In this document: one piece after another, positions 20,229 to 30,682 of the stretch
Layout of the letters: each line of letters starts with the position of its first letter
Numbering within the stretch: position 1 is the first letter of the stretch
DNA from: Arenimonas oryziterrae DSM 21050 = YC6267
Lineage (GTDB): Bacteria > Pseudomonadota > Gammaproteobacteria > Xanthomonadales > Xanthomonadaceae
Direction: 5' to 3'
Length of the DNA stretch: 64,000 nt
Assembly (NCBI RefSeq): GCF_000420545.1
Contig: NZ_ATVD01000001.1
Span: forward strand, 620,001-684,000
Made by a program: the position numbers and the translations under genes
Notes under the pieces: generated by a model
Told to the model about the DNA's origin: nothing
Seen by the model: only the letters and a program-made list of their open reading frames with translations
Databases searched by the model: none

Positions 20229-20908
20229 GCCTGTTGCTGGTACGCCATGGACAGGCCAGCGCCGGCACGTCCGACTACGACCGTCTGTCCGAGCGCGGCA
20301 TCGCGCAATCGCGTCGCCTCGGCGACTGGCTGACGCAGACCGGACACGGTTTCGATGCCGTCGTCGTCGGCGGCATGCGGCGTCACCGGCAGACCTACGA
20401 CGCGATCGCCGAGGCGTATGCGCGCGCCGGTCTGCCGTTGCCCGAGCCCTCGACCGACCCCGGACTCGCAGAATTCGATCACCACGCCGTGTTCGACGGC
20501 TTTGTCGCCAAACAACCCGACCACCCCGCCGTGCAGGCCAGTCGCCAGGGCGGCCTGCCCGCGCTCGGCGCGCTGATCCACGCCGCACTCGGCGCGTGGG
20601 CGGACGACGGCATCGACGACCTTCCGGAAAGCTGGAGCATGTTCGGCGAACGCGTGCAGGCGGCAGGCGCGCGCCTGGCCGCGCTGGCAGCAAAAGGCGA
20701 TGTGCTGGTGCTGAGCTCCGGCGGCGTGATTTCGCGCCTGGCGCAGGCCAGCCTCGGCGCCGACAAGCGCACGGCAATCGATCTGAACCTGTCGCTGCGC
20801 AACAGCGGCCTGTGCGAGTTTCACTCCCGCCCCTACGGATTGGCGCTCGGCAGCTGGAACGCCCTGCCGCACTTGCACGACGCGCGCGATCTGTGGACCT
20901 ATTACTGA
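20225..20908 (+). CDS. Histidine phosphatase superfamily protein
   Basis: A 227-residue phosphoglycerate-mutase-like phosphatase. The catalytic RHG is in [12 protein letters not shown] near the N-terminus; [10 protein letters not shown] supplies the second Arg, and the second His region is in [14 protein letters not shown], where the usual His is not obvious (SGG instead of SHG). The start is TTG 20225, overlapping the previous stop as TTGA. It lies 38 bases before the ACAD10/11-type dehydrogenase, and such phosphatases recur next to ACAD/APH pairs, so a shared pathway is likely. Substrate unknown. Confidence 0.8.
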   Translation: MSLLLVRHGQASAGTSDYDRLSERGIAQSRRLGDWLTQTGHGFDAVVVGGMRRHRQTYDAIAEAYARAGLPLPEPSTDPGLAEFDHHAVFDGFVAKQPDHPAVQASRQGGLPALGALIHAALGAWADDGIDDLPESWSMFGERVQAAGARLAALAAKGDVLVLSSGGVISRLAQASLGADKRTAIDLNLSLRNSGLCEFHSRPYGLALGSWNALPHLHDARDLWTYY

Positions 20909-20946
20909 CCGTGCCCGCGCCCACGAACACTCTCCCAGGATTTCCG

Positions 20947-22152
20947 ATGAGCCAGCTGTTTCCGATGTCCGATCGCGTGCGCGAGCTCGATGCCCGCCTC
21001 GCTGAATTCATGAGCGCGCACGTCTACCCCGCGGAAAAGGAATTCGCCGCCTGGGACCACGACACTGGCAAGCGCTGGACGATTCCGCCGCTGCTTGAAT
21101 CGCTGAAGGAGAAAGCGCGCGCTGCGGGCTTGTGGAACCTGTTCCTGCCCAATGCCGAGCATGGCCATGGCCTGAGCAACCTCGAATACGCCCGGCTCGC
21201 CGAGCGCATGGGCCGGTCCCTGATCGCCTCGGAAATCTTCAACTGCTCCGCGCCCGATACCGGCAACATGGAAGTCCTGCACATGTTCGGCACCGCCGAA
21301 CAGAAATCGCAGTGGCTTACGCCCCTGCTGGCCGGACAGATCCGCTCGGCGTTCGCGATGACCGAGCCCGAGGTCGCGTCCAGCGATGCGACCAACATCG
21401 GCCTGCCGATCGTGCGCGACGGCGACGACTTCGTGCTCAATGGCCGCAAGTGGTGGACAACCGGCGCCGGCGATCCGCGCTGCCGGATCCTCATCGTCAT
21501 GGGCGTCACCAGTCCCGACGCACCCGCGCACCGGCGCCAGTCGATGGTGCTGGTGCCGATGGCGACGCCGGGCGTGCGCGTCGTGCGCCCGCTGCAGGTG
21601 TTCGGCTACGACGATGCCCCGCATGGTCACGTCGAAATGGCCTTCGACAATGTGCGCGTGCCGGTCGTCAACCTCATCCATGCCGAAGGCGCGGGTTTCG
21701 AAATCGCCCAGGCACGCCTTGGCCCGGGACGCATCCACCACTGCATGCGCTCGATCGGATTGGCGCAGCGCGCGCTGGACATGATGCTCGAGCGCGCGCG
21801 CGAACGCGTCGCCTTCGGTCGGCCGATCGGCGAACACGGTATGGCCCAGGAAGCGATCGCGCTGTCGCGTTGCGAGATCGAGCAGGCGCGCCTGCTGACG
21901 CTGCAGGCCGCGGCGACCCTCGATGCCGTCGGCAACAAGGGCGCGAAGGATCTCATCGGCATGATCAAGATCGTCGCCCCGCGCATGGCCTGCGCCGTGC
22001 TCGATCGCGCGATGCAGGTGCATGGCGCCGGCGGCTTGTCGCAGGACCACTTCCTTGCCCAGGCGTACGCCGGCGCGCGCTCGCTGCGCCTGGCCGATGG
22101 CCCGGACGAAGTGCATATCGCTTCGCTGGCGCGGTCGATGCTGAAGGCATGA
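20947..22152 (+). CDS. Acyl-CoA dehydrogenase of ACAD10/11 type
   Basis: FAD enzyme of 401 residues. [16 protein letters not shown] and [11 protein letters not shown] form the flavin and substrate sites, and [11 protein letters not shown] lies in the C-terminal helical domain. At the place of the usual catalytic Glu (YEGTSEIQ in ordinary enzymes) it has ADGPDEVH, with Asp, as in ACAD10/11 and LvaC-like proteins. In those systems the dehydrogenase fold removes phosphate from a 4-phosphoacyl-CoA made by a partner kinase. The next gene encodes such a kinase. I chose ATG 20947 with an AGGA site upstream; the open frame reaches further back inside the phosphatase gene. Confidence 0.88.
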   Translation: MSQLFPMSDRVRELDARLAEFMSAHVYPAEKEFAAWDHDTGKRWTIPPLLESLKEKARAAGLWNLFLPNAEHGHGLSNLEYARLAERMGRSLIASEIFNCSAPDTGNMEVLHMFGTAEQKSQWLTPLLAGQIRSAFAMTEPEVASSDATNIGLPIVRDGDDFVLNGRKWWTTGAGDPRCRILIVMGVTSPDAPAHRRQSMVLVPMATPGVRVVRPLQVFGYDDAPHGHVEMAFDNVRVPVVNLIHAEGAGFEIAQARLGPGRIHHCMRSIGLAQRALDMMLERARERVAFGRPIGEHGMAQEAIALSRCEIEQARLLTLQAAATLDAVGNKGAKDLIGMIKIVAPRMACAVLDRAMQVHGAGGLSQDHFLAQAYAGARSLRLADGPDEVHIASLARSMLKA

Positions 22153-22192
22153 TCCGAACTACCTCAGTCACACGCTTACTCGTGAGCCTTGC

Positions 22193-23215
22193 ATGACTTC
22201 CGACCGCCTCGCCCTGCCCGACACTGCCCTCGCCGCGTATCTGGAACAACATGTCGCGGGCTTTCGCGGGCCGCTGACGTCGAGCAAGTTCAAGGGCGGT
22301 CAATCCAATCCGACCTATCTGATCGAAGCGGCAAGCGGGAAATACGTCTTGCGGCGCAAACCGCCGGGACAACTGCTGGCGTCCGCGCATGCCGTGGATC
22401 GCGAATTCCGCGTGCTTGAAGCCCTGCGCGGCAGCGCCGTCCCGGTAGCTGCACCGCTGCATCTGTGCCGCGACGAGAATGTCATCGGCTCGATGTTCTA
22501 CCTGATGCAGTTCGTGGACGGCCGCATCTTCTGGGATCCTTCGCTGCCCGAGGTCGCGGTCGGTGACCGTGCGGCGTACTTCGACGCGATCATCGCGACC
22601 CTCGCCGCGCTGCATACCGTCGACCCCGCCGCGGTAGGCCTGGGCGACTACGGCAAGCCCGGCAATTATTTCGCGCGCCAGATCGCGCGCTGGAGCGAGC
22701 AGTACCGCGCCAGCGAAACGCAGCCGATCCCGGCCATGGAAGCGCTGATCGAACGACTGCCGGCACGCTGTCCGGCCGACGACGGCCGCGTCGCGCTCGC
22801 GCACGGCGATTTCCGCATCGACAATCTGATGTTCGATCCCGCCACGCCGCGCGTGATCGCGATCGTCGACTGGGAGCTGTCCACGCTGGGCCATCCGCTC
22901 GCGGACCTCGGCTATTTCTGCATGGCGCTGCGGCTGCCGCGCAATCCTGCGTTGCCCGGCCTGGGCGGACTGGATCGCGCCGCGCTGGGCATTCCCGACG
23001 AAGCGACGATACTCGCGCGCTACACCGAGCTCACCGGCCAGGCGATGCCGGCCGATTGGCCATTCGTGCTCGCTTTCAGTTTTTTCCGTCTTGCCGCGAT
23101 CGCACAGGGCGTCGCCAAACGCGCGCAACAGGGCAATGCCTCGAGCGAACAGGCGATGCAGGCCGGACAGATGACGGCATTGCTTGCGCAGTTGGGACTC
23201 AAGGTCCTGGGCTAG
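22193..23215 (+). CDS. APH-family phosphotransferase (ACAD10/11 or LvaA-like kinase)
   Basis: A 340-residue aminoglycoside-phosphotransferase-fold kinase. The N-lobe has FKGGQSNPTYLIE and the ATP Lys in YVLRRKPPG; the catalytic loop is LAHGDFRIDNLMF and the metal Asp is in IAIVDWELSTLGHPLADLGY. This form, next to an acyl-CoA dehydrogenase, is typical of ACAD10/11 kinase domains and of LvaA, which phosphorylates 4-hydroxyacyl-CoA. It begins 40 bases after the dehydrogenase. It is unlikely to be an antibiotic-resistance gene. Its 3' end overlaps the convergent foldase gene by 4 bases. Confidence 0.88.
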   Translation: MTSDRLALPDTALAAYLEQHVAGFRGPLTSSKFKGGQSNPTYLIEAASGKYVLRRKPPGQLLASAHAVDREFRVLEALRGSAVPVAAPLHLCRDENVIGSMFYLMQFVDGRIFWDPSLPEVAVGDRAAYFDAIIATLAALHTVDPAAVGLGDYGKPGNYFARQIARWSEQYRASETQPIPAMEALIERLPARCPADDGRVALAHGDFRIDNLMFDPATPRVIAIVDWELSTLGHPLADLGYFCMALRLPRNPALPGLGGLDRAALGIPDEATILARYTELTGQAMPADWPFVLAFSFFRLAAIAQGVAKRAQQGNASSEQAMQAGQMTALLAQLGLKVLG

Positions 23216-24218
23216 TGCGGTAGGCGGTCCAGCCGCGCCAGGGCTTCCACGCGCAGGCGCTCGTTGCCGTTGAAACTCGTCGCCAGCAGGGACTGCAAGG
23301 CCTGTGTCCGCGCCGTGTCGTCGAGCGCGCGATCGGCGAGCAGCCGCTGGCGACGCTGGTTGTAGGCCGCAAGCCGCGCCTGCCATTGCGCATGCTCGCG
23401 ATCGAGCGCCGCCAGCCGTTGCGCGGCATCGTGACCGTAGAGCCGCTCGCGTTCGGCGAATCGTTCCGCGGGTGCGGTGTTCGCCGCCGCAAAGGCCTCG
23501 GTCTGCGCGAGGGCGGCCGCCATCGTGTCGGTCGGCGCGCGTGCCACGCGCTGTGCCGGGTCGAGTGTCGCATCGAGCGCGGCCAGTGCCGCCGCCCGCT
23601 CGGAAGCCGAGAGCGACGCATCGGACATCACCGCTTGGCGATCCAAGGTGTTCTGCAGATAGCGTTCTTCGTCGCCGTACCAGGCTTCGGCGATCGCATC
23701 GCCTAGGCGTTGCCGGCGCAAGGCCTGCAGGCGAGCGAAGTCCGCGCGGGAGTCGCCGGTCGGCGCGAGCGCCGCCAACTCGCGGGTCAGGGCGACATAG
23801 GCATCGAACTGATCCATGACTTCGGCGACGGCCTCCGGCGACAGCCGCGTCGACAACTGGGCAGAGACATGGCGGGACACGTCGGCGCGGATCGCGGGCA
23901 AGCCGCGTTCGCCGAGGCGGGTGAGGAAATAGTCGAACAGACGGCGCAGGTCGCGATCGATCCTCGGCCGACCAGCCGGCGACAGATTCACCGCGCCATC
24001 GACCTCGGTATCGCGCAGGGAATCGGTTCCGGCCACGGCCAGGGTTTCCGCTGCGTCCTTCGGTGCGACGCGTCCGCCTTCGTCACCCGCCGGCACGTCC
24101 GCCGGCCGGGGCGTGGGCGCAGACACGCGCGTGTCTGCCGACCGCGACACGCCGGCCCACCAGACGAAGCCGGCCGCCAGCGTACTGACGACCAGCACGA
24201 GCATCGACCAGCGACGCA

Positions 24219-24219
<1 letters not shown>
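23212..24219 (-). CDS. lifO: Lipase-specific foldase (lipase chaperone)
   Basis: Inner-membrane steric chaperone that folds the secreted lipase in the periplasm before type II secretion. 335 residues: one N-terminal TM anchor (~5-23), a Pro/Ala-rich linker, the SLRDTEVDG motif (~67-75) and the foldase signature RRLFDYFLTRLGE (~92-104), then long helices to the end. Its ATG overlaps the lipase stop by one base (TGATG), so the two are translationally coupled and stoichiometric. The 3' end overlaps the APH kinase gene by 4 bases. Confidence 0.93.
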
Positions 24220-25268
<1,049 letters not shown>

Positions 25269-26066
25269 TCAGCCCGGGCGCTGGGCCCAGGCATGGATGA
25301 TCGCGGCGATCTCGCGGACGCCCTCGGTCAAGGCCGCCGGGCCGGGCTGCAGGATGATCGGCGACTTGATCTCGTGCAGTTCGCCGTCGCGCACGGCGGG
25401 CATGTCCTGCCAGCCCGGCCGCGCGGCGACCTTGCCCGGCTGGAATTTTTTGCCGCACCACGAACCGAACACGATATCGGGGGCCCGCGCGAGGATGTCC
25501 TCGTCGTTGGCGAGGATGCGGTTCTTGGCCAGCGATTCGCTCGCCCGCTCGGGAAAGATGTCGTCGCCGCCGGCGAGGCGCACGAGTTCAGCCACCCACT
25601 GGATGCCGGTGATGCGCGGTTCGTCCCATTCCTCGAAATAGACTTTCGGGCGTCGCGGCAGGCGCGCCGACGCGGCGGCGATGTCGTCGAGCCCGCGCTG
25701 CAATTCGTCCGCGTAGTGATTGGCGCGATCGCTGGCGCCGACCAGTGCACCGAGGCGACGCACGTAGTCGATGATGCCGGCCACGCTGCGGTGGTTGCTG
25801 ATCCAGACCTCGATGCCTTGTTTGATCAGCGCCTGGGCGATGTCGGCCTGGATATCGGAGAACCCGATGACGAAATCGGGAGAGAGCTTGAGAATCTCGC
25901 CGATCTTGGCGCTGGTGAACGCGCTGACTTTCGGCTTTTCCTTGCGTGCCCGCGGCGGTCGCACGGTGAAGCCGGAAATTCCCACGATGCGCGCCTGCTC
26001 GCCGAGCGCATAAAGCGTCTCGGTCGGCTCTTCCGTGAGGCAGACGATGCGTTGCGGGCCGCGCAT
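25269..26066 (-). CDS. Periplasmic-binding-protein-like (BtuF/FepB fold) protein without signal peptide
   Basis: A 265-residue protein with the two-lobe fold of cobalamin and siderophore binding proteins: RIVCLTEEPTETLYALGEQARIVGIS, then LKLSPDFVIGFSDIQADIAQALI, and VFGSWCGKKFQP. Proteins of this type are normally exported, yet it starts MRGPQRIVC with no signal peptide or TM segment, so a cytosolic role is inferred. Its ATG overlaps the pdxH stop by one base (TGATG). No permease or ATPase genes lie nearby. It may be a cytosolic cobalamin-binding-like protein; function unknown. Confidence 0.75.
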   Translation of the reverse strand: MRGPQRIVCLTEEPTETLYALGEQARIVGISGFTVRPPRARKEKPKVSAFTSAKIGEILKLSPDFVIGFSDIQADIAQALIKQGIEVWISNHRSVAGIIDYVRRLGALVGASDRANHYADELQRGLDDIAAASARLPRRPKVYFEEWDEPRITGIQWVAELVRLAGGDDIFPERASESLAKNRILANDEDILARAPDIVFGSWCGKKFQPGKVAARPGWQDMPAVRDGELHEIKSPIILQPGPAALTEGVREIAAIIHAWAQRPG

Positions 26067-26665
26067 CAGGGATAGAGCATCCGGCGATTCCAGACGCCGT
26101 CCACGCGCTCGTAGCGCTGACGCTCGTGCAGCCGGAACTTCGCGCCGTACCAGAATTCGATGAGCTCGGGCACCACGCGGAATCCCGACCAGTGCGGCGG
26201 ACGCGGCACATCCCGGCCCTCGTATTCGCGATCGAAGGACGCGCAGCGCGCCTCGAAGGTCTCGCGCGAGTCCAGCGTCTGCGATTGCAGCGAGGCCCAG
26301 GCGCCGATCTGGCTCGGCCGTGGACGCGAAGCGAAATACGCATCTGCTTCGGCCGCGCTGACCGGCTCGACCGTGCCCTCGATCTTGACCTGCACATGCT
26401 CCTTGCCGCGCAGGCCCTTCCACAGAAACAGCAGGGCCGCCTGCGGATTGATCGCGAGCTGGCGGCCCTTGCGGCTTTCGAAGTTGGTGTAGAACACGAA
26501 GCCGCGCGCATCGAAGGCCTTGAGCAGTACCGTGCGCGCCGATGGCCGTCCGTTGCGCGCGACGGTGGCGAGGGTCATCGCCGTCGGCTCGGGATCGCCG
26601 GCGGCTTTGGCTTCGGCGAGCAAGCTCGTGAACGTGGTCAGGGCTTCGGTGTGCAGATCGGTCAT
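26066..26665 (-). CDS. pdxH: Pyridoxamine/pyridoxine 5'-phosphate oxidase
   Basis: FMN enzyme making pyridoxal 5'-phosphate. 199 residues. The substrate and FMN motifs [36 protein letters not shown] and the C-terminal [11 protein letters not shown]...W...MLYP ending are all present. ATG 26665 starts [12 protein letters not shown] is not evident upstream. The start lies 32 bases from the divergent kinase ATG, so both promoters share this tiny gap. It is coupled to the following binding-protein-like gene. Confidence 0.95.
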   Translation of the reverse strand: MTDLHTEALTTFTSLLAEAKAAGDPEPTAMTLATVARNGRPSARTVLLKAFDARGFVFYTNFESRKGRQLAINPQAALLFLWKGLRGKEHVQVKIEGTVEPVSAAEADAYFASRPRPSQIGAWASLQSQTLDSRETFEARCASFDREYEGRDVPRPPHWSGFRVVPELIEFWYGAKFRLHERQRYERVDGVWNRRMLYP

Positions 26666-26697
26666 GAGGGTCTTCCGGTTTGTCGTATTGTCGCCCG

Positions 26698-27525
26698 ATG
26701 CCCGGCCGACCGCACCTGACATCGATCAAGGGATTTCCGCCCGACCTGGTCGCCGGCTTGCTGGCCGAGGCGCTGGCGGTTCCCGGCCAGACGCCCGTAC
26801 TGGGCATCAGCGGCTTGCCGGGTAGCGGCAAGTCGACCCTGGCACGACAACTGGTCGCACTCGCGCGAACCCGTGGCCTGCACGTCGTTGCGTTGTCGCT
26901 CGACGACTTCTATCGCACGCGGCGTGAACGCCTCGCCTTGGCTCGCGAGGTGCATCCGCTGCTGGCCACGCGCGGCCCTCCGGGCAGCCACGACCTCGCG
27001 CTCGCCGGCGCGACGATCGATGGCTTGCGCCGCCTGCGCGGGCAACAGGCGCAGACGATTCCCCGCTTCGACAAGCTGACCGATCGTCGTGTGTCACCCT
27101 CGCGCTGGCCCCGCGTCGTCGGGCGGCCCGATCTGATCGTGCTCGAAGGCTGGTGCCTGGGTGTGCCGCCGGACGACGAGGCAGCCTTGCGCAAGCCGGT
27201 CAACCGGCTGGAGGCAGACGAAGACCGCGATGGCGTTTGGCGCCGTCATTGCAATCGCGCCCTCGCCGACTATGCCCCGCTCTGGCGACGCCTCGATCGC
27301 CTGGTTTTTCTGCAGCCGCCGAGCATCGACATCGTGCCGCGCTGGCGCGGGCAGCAGGAGCGGCAGATGCAGGCCGCGCGCCCGCAGCAGCAGACGATGA
27401 CCCGCGCGGAGATCGTGCGTTTCCTGCAGTTGTTCGAACGGGTGGGCCGACGCGCGCTGGCGACCTTGCCTGCCCTCGCGGACCGGATCATCGCGCTCGA
27501 CGCGCGACGTCGGCCGCGGACATGA
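26698..27525 (+). CDS. P-loop kinase, D-glycerate 3-kinase-like
   Basis: A 275-residue cytosolic kinase. Walker A is [16 protein letters not shown], followed by [35 protein letters not shown], a run typical of glycerate 3-kinase (GLYK) and related uridine/pantothenate kinase-like proteins. [11 protein letters not shown] is the Walker B-like strand. It probably phosphorylates glycerate, but the substrate cannot be fixed from sequence. TATTGT ends 6 bases before ATG 26698 with no ribosome site, so it may be leaderless. A TTG at 26680 would add six residues. Its stop lies in the terminator shared with dodecin. Confidence 0.8.
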   Translation: MPGRPHLTSIKGFPPDLVAGLLAEALAVPGQTPVLGISGLPGSGKSTLARQLVALARTRGLHVVALSLDDFYRTRRERLALAREVHPLLATRGPPGSHDLALAGATIDGLRRLRGQQAQTIPRFDKLTDRRVSPSRWPRVVGRPDLIVLEGWCLGVPPDDEAALRKPVNRLEADEDRDGVWRRHCNRALADYAPLWRRLDRLVFLQPPSIDIVPRWRGQQERQMQAARPQQQTMTRAEIVRFLQLFERVGRRALATLPALADRIIALDARRRPRT

Positions 27526-27550
27526 AAACGGCGGCCGCAGCCGCCGTTTT
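27525..27550. terminator. Bidirectional terminator between kinase and dodecin
   Basis: AAAACGGCGGC-CGCA-GCCGCCGTTTT, an 11-base-pair stem with A and T flanks. It begins at the last base of the kinase stop codon and serves both convergent genes. Confidence 0.85.
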
Positions 27551-27565
27551 CAGAAGATCGTCGGG

Positions 27566-27772
27566 TCAGGAAACGAGGAAGCTCACTTTCAGATCGACAC
27601 GCCACTCGTCGATGCTGCCGTCGTCGTTGGTCACGACCTTGATGCCGTTGACCCAGGCGCCCTTGATGTTCTTCACGCTCTTGGAGACTTTCTTCAGGCC
27701 TCCGGCCACCGCATCTTCCAGACCCTTCTTCGATGCGGCGTTGATCTCGATGACTTTCACGACCGTGCTCAT
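27566..27772 (-). CDS. Dodecin family flavin-binding protein
   Basis: A 68-residue protein that in the family assembles into a hollow dodecamer storing riboflavin, FMN or CoA. VVKVIEINAASKKGLEDAV, the Trp in NIKGAWVNGIKV and EWRVDLKVSFLV match bacterial dodecins. ATG 27772 has AAGGAG 7 bases upstream. Monocistronic. Flavin buffering would suit the FMN-dependent PdxH encoded 1 kb away, but that link is only a guess. Confidence 0.9.
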   Translation of the reverse strand: MSTVVKVIEINAASKKGLEDAVAGGLKKVSKSVKNIKGAWVNGIKVVTNDDGSIDEWRVDLKVSFLVS

Positions 27773-27831
27773 GGGTGACTCCTTGGGATGGATGGCCCCG
27801 AGGCCTCTCGCGATCCTCGCGGGTCGCCCGA

Positions 27832-28641
27832 CTATACGCCCGGCAAGCTGAGCGAAAGGTAGCCGGACCGGAAGTCGGAATGCTGCGGCGCCCAGCCGGT
27901 ATCGCGCAGACGCCGGTTGCGCACGCGTCGCCCGCTTTCAGCGGCATCGGCGACGGACAGCGGCGGCAGGCCTTCGCGCGCGCGCAGCCAGTTCAGTATC
28001 TCCGGCTCCTGCGTCGGCCGATCGTCGCTACCCAGATAGCAGGTCGCGCTATCGCGCAGCTCGAGCAAGTGCGCCAGCGCCGCGGCCGCATCGTCCACAT
28101 GCACGCGATTGCTCCAGTGCGGTCGCGCGATCGTGGCCTCGCGCGCGCGCCGCAACAGCATCGTGCGACCAGGCCCGTACAAGCCCGACAAGCGCAGCAC
28201 GATACCGCCCGGGTGCGCGCCGAGCTCGTGCTCGGCGTCGAGCAAGACGCGACCGTTGAAAGCCGGGGGCATCGCCGGGGTCAGTTCGTCGATCCACTCG
28301 CCGGCGTCCTCGCCATAGACGGCGGTCGAGGAAACGAAAATCACCCGCGGCGTGTCCACGGCATCGAGGACCCGACGCAGGCCGTCGACGAACAGGCGTC
28401 GATACGCGGGTTCGTCGCGCGCATCGGGAGCCGCGCAGAAAACCACGGCATCGGGTCGTCGCGGCAGTTGCGCCAGGCCTTCGCCGCCCGCCAGGTCCAC
28501 GCGCAGTCCGCGGATGCCGGCGGACGGCGGTTGTTCGCGACGGCGCAGGGCGATGACGTAGTCGCCACGACCGGCACACAGGGCGGCCAGACGCCCGCCG
28601 ACATCGCCTGCACCGGCGATCACCACACTGCGTCGGGACAT
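27832..28641 (-). CDS. NAD(P)-binding epimerase-like protein (YeeZ type)
   Basis: A 269-residue Rossmann-fold protein of the atypical SDR group. VVIAGAGDVGGRLAAL is the dinucleotide loop, IFVSSTAVYGE carries Ser/Thr and Tyr of the SDR site, and VHVDDAAAALAHLL is typical of the epimerase C-terminal part. The usual YxxxK is replaced by AVYGEDAGEW, with no Lys at the expected spacing, so classic dehydrogenase chemistry is doubtful. Cytosolic; substrate unknown. Start ATG 28641, divergent from aroK with 53 bases between starts. Confidence 0.75.
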   Translation of the reverse strand: MSRRSVVIAGAGDVGGRLAALCAGRGDYVIALRRREQPPSAGIRGLRVDLAGGEGLAQLPRRPDAVVFCAAPDARDEPAYRRLFVDGLRRVLDAVDTPRVIFVSSTAVYGEDAGEWIDELTPAMPPAFNGRVLLDAEHELGAHPGGIVLRLSGLYGPGRTMLLRRAREATIARPHWSNRVHVDDAAAALAHLLELRDSATCYLGSDDRPTQEPEILNWLRAREGLPPLSVADAAESGRRVRNRRLRDTGWAPQHSDFRSGYLSLSLPGV

Positions 28642-28694
28642 CGGGGGCACGGACGGCTCCGGAAATCGGAAGCAGAATGCTAGCATCCGGCCTC

Positions 28695-29234
28695 ATGAAC
28701 CCCGCACCCAACCTCGTGCTCGTCGGGCCGATGGGCGCCGGCAAGACCTCGATCGGAAAGCGCCTCGCCCAGCGCCTGGGCCTGGCCTTCGTCGACGCCG
28801 ACCAGCGTCTGGAAGAGGTCACCGGTGCCGCGGTTCCGCTGATTTTCGAACATGAAGGCGAAGCCGGCTTCCGGGCCCGCGAAGCGCAATTGATCGCCGA
28901 ACTCATGCTCGGCTCCGCGCAGTTGCTCGCGACCGGCGGCGGCGCCGTGCTCTCAGCCGACAATCGCCGCCATCTTCGCGAGCGAGGCTTCGTGGTCTAC
29001 CTCACCGTCGGCATCGAACAGCAACTCGAACGCCTCGCGCGCGACCGCAGCCGTCCCCTGCTGGCCGACGGCGACCGGCGCAGCAAGCTCGAGGCGCTCG
29101 CGGAAGTGCGCGCGCCGCTCTATCGGGACATCGCCGACCTGGTCTTCGACTCGGATGGTTTGGCGGTAGCGACGGCGGTCGATCGCCTCGTTCTGCAATT
29201 GCAGTCGCAGTGGCAACGGGCGGAGGCGGCGTAG
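28695..29234 (+). CDS. aroK: Shikimate kinase
   Basis: Phosphorylates shikimate at the 3-hydroxyl with ATP in the chorismate pathway. 179 residues. Walker [16 protein letters not shown], shikimate-binding [18 protein letters not shown] and ATGGGAVL are present, with lid [14 protein letters not shown] ends 8 bases before ATG 28695 and there is no ribosome site, so a very short leader is likely. The stop TAG overlaps the aroB GTG by one base, the usual aroK-aroB coupling. Confidence 0.95.
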   Translation: MNPAPNLVLVGPMGAGKTSIGKRLAQRLGLAFVDADQRLEEVTGAAVPLIFEHEGEAGFRAREAQLIAELMLGSAQLLATGGGAVLSADNRRHLRERGFVVYLTVGIEQQLERLARDRSRPLLADGDRRSKLEALAEVRAPLYRDIADLVFDSDGLAVATAVDRLVLQLQSQWQRAEAA

Positions 29235-30301
29235 TGCGCGAAGTGAAGGTAGAACTCGGCGAACGCGCCTATCCGATCCGTATCGGCGCTGGCCTGCTGC
29301 AAGACGGTGCGGCGCTGTCGGCGCTGGTGACCGGGCAACATGTACTGATCGTCACCGACGGCAATGTCGCGCCGCACTATCTGGCGCAGGTGCAACAGGC
29401 CTTGGCGGGCAAGACCACGAACGCCGTGATCCTGCCGCCCGGCGAACAGGAAAAAACCCTCGCACGTTTCGGCGACATCCTGGCCGCGCTCGCCGCGCTT
29501 GGTGCGAGCCGCGATGCCACGGTCGTCGCCCTCGGCGGCGGCGTGGTCGGCGATCTGGCCGGTTTCGCGGCGGCGTGCTGGATGCGCGGGGTGCGCTTCG
29601 TGCAATTGCCGACCACCTTGCTGGCCATGGTCGATTCCTCGGTCGGCGGCAAGACGGCGGTCGATCTGCCCAGCGGCAAGAACCTGGTCGGCGCGTTTCA
29701 TCAGCCCGCCGCCGTGATCGCGGACACGCGCACGCTCGACACCCTGCCGCTGCGCGAATTGCGCGCGGGGCTGGCGGAAGTCGTCAAGTACGGTGCGATC
29801 GCCGATGCCGAGTTTTTCGCGTGGCTCGAAGGCCATGCCGAAGCCTTGATCGCACGCGATCCGGAGGCCCTGGCCGAGGCGATCGCGGTGAGTTGCCGGC
29901 AGAAGGCCGGCGTGGTCGCCCGCGACGAAACCGAGCAGGGCGAGCGCATGCTGCTCAATTTCGGTCATACCTTCGGTCATGCGATCGAAACCGAACAGGG
30001 CTACGGCGGCCTGTTGCATGGCGAGGCGATCGCGGTCGGCATGGTGCTGGCGGCGAAACTCTCGACGCAATTGGGTCGCGCCCCGGCGGCGGATGCCGAC
30101 CGCCTGGCCGCATTGCTTGTACGCCTGGGCTTGCCGATCGCGCTTCCGCCAGGCCTCGGCGCGCCGGCGCTGCTGCAGCGAATGCGCCTGGACAAGAAAG
30201 CCGTTTCCGGCGCGCTGCGACTGATCCTGTGGCGCGGCCTGGGCCAGGCCGATGTCGTGCGCGACGTGCCCGACACCGAGATCCTGTCCCTCCTGAGGTA
30301 G
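29234..30301 (+). CDS. aroB: 3-dehydroquinate synthase
   Basis: Converts DAHP to 3-dehydroquinate, using NAD and a divalent metal. 355 residues from GTG 29234. Motifs: GDVVG-type loop in [56 protein letters not shown] and the metal ligands in [11 protein letters not shown] and [11 protein letters not shown]. It overlaps the aroK stop by one base and an AGGCGG upstream can serve as ribosome site. Confidence 0.96.
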   Translation: MREVKVELGERAYPIRIGAGLLQDGAALSALVTGQHVLIVTDGNVAPHYLAQVQQALAGKTTNAVILPPGEQEKTLARFGDILAALAALGASRDATVVALGGGVVGDLAGFAAACWMRGVRFVQLPTTLLAMVDSSVGGKTAVDLPSGKNLVGAFHQPAAVIADTRTLDTLPLRELRAGLAEVVKYGAIADAEFFAWLEGHAEALIARDPEALAEAIAVSCRQKAGVVARDETEQGERMLLNFGHTFGHAIETEQGYGGLLHGEAIAVGMVLAAKLSTQLGRAPAADADRLAALLVRLGLPIALPPGLGAPALLQRMRLDKKAVSGALRLILWRGLGQADVVRDVPDTEILSLLR

Positions 30302-30382
30302 GAACCAGCTCGCTGGCGACCGCTCCCCCAAAACGAGAAAGCTTCCGGCAAGCGCAGCCTCACCGGCTACAATGGCGCCCTC

Positions 30383-30637
30383 ATGCGCCTCCTGCTCCAG
30401 CAAAAACCCAGTGCCGGCGAAGCGCCGAAGTATGTCCAGCTGATCCTTCAGCAGGATCTGCTCGGCGGTTGGTCGCTGCTGCGTGAGACCGGACATATCG
30501 GCGGCAAGGCCCAACTCAAGCGCGAGCAGTTCCTCGACCAGGACACCGCGCTCGCTGCCTTCGAGAAAGCCCGCGACGCCCAGGTGCGACGCGGATTCCT
30601 GGTGATGTTCGCGCAGGGCGTCGACGCGCCGCGCTGA
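30383..30637 (+). CDS. Stand-alone WGR-domain-like mini-protein
   Basis: An 84-residue protein that is essentially one WGR-like domain: KYVQLILQQDLLGGWSLLRETGHIGG, then a helix ALAAFEKARDAQVRRGF. WGR domains in larger proteins bind DNA or nucleic acid; the role of single-domain versions is unknown. It lies between aroB and hemE in the same direction. TACAAT at 30368-30373 sits 9 bases before the ATG, which suggests its own promoter and a near-leaderless message. Confidence 0.75.
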   Translation: MRLLLQQKPSAGEAPKYVQLILQQDLLGGWSLLRETGHIGGKAQLKREQFLDQDTALAAFEKARDAQVRRGFLVMFAQGVDAPR

Positions 30638-30682
30638 TCGACTGCTCCCATTCACGTCAAACACTTCGCCTTGAGGATTCCC

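Noticed and set aside
22193-23215. Aminoglycoside resistance gene
   Set aside because: The APH fold is there, but its form and the adjoining acyl-CoA dehydrogenase fit ACAD10/11 or LvaA kinases.
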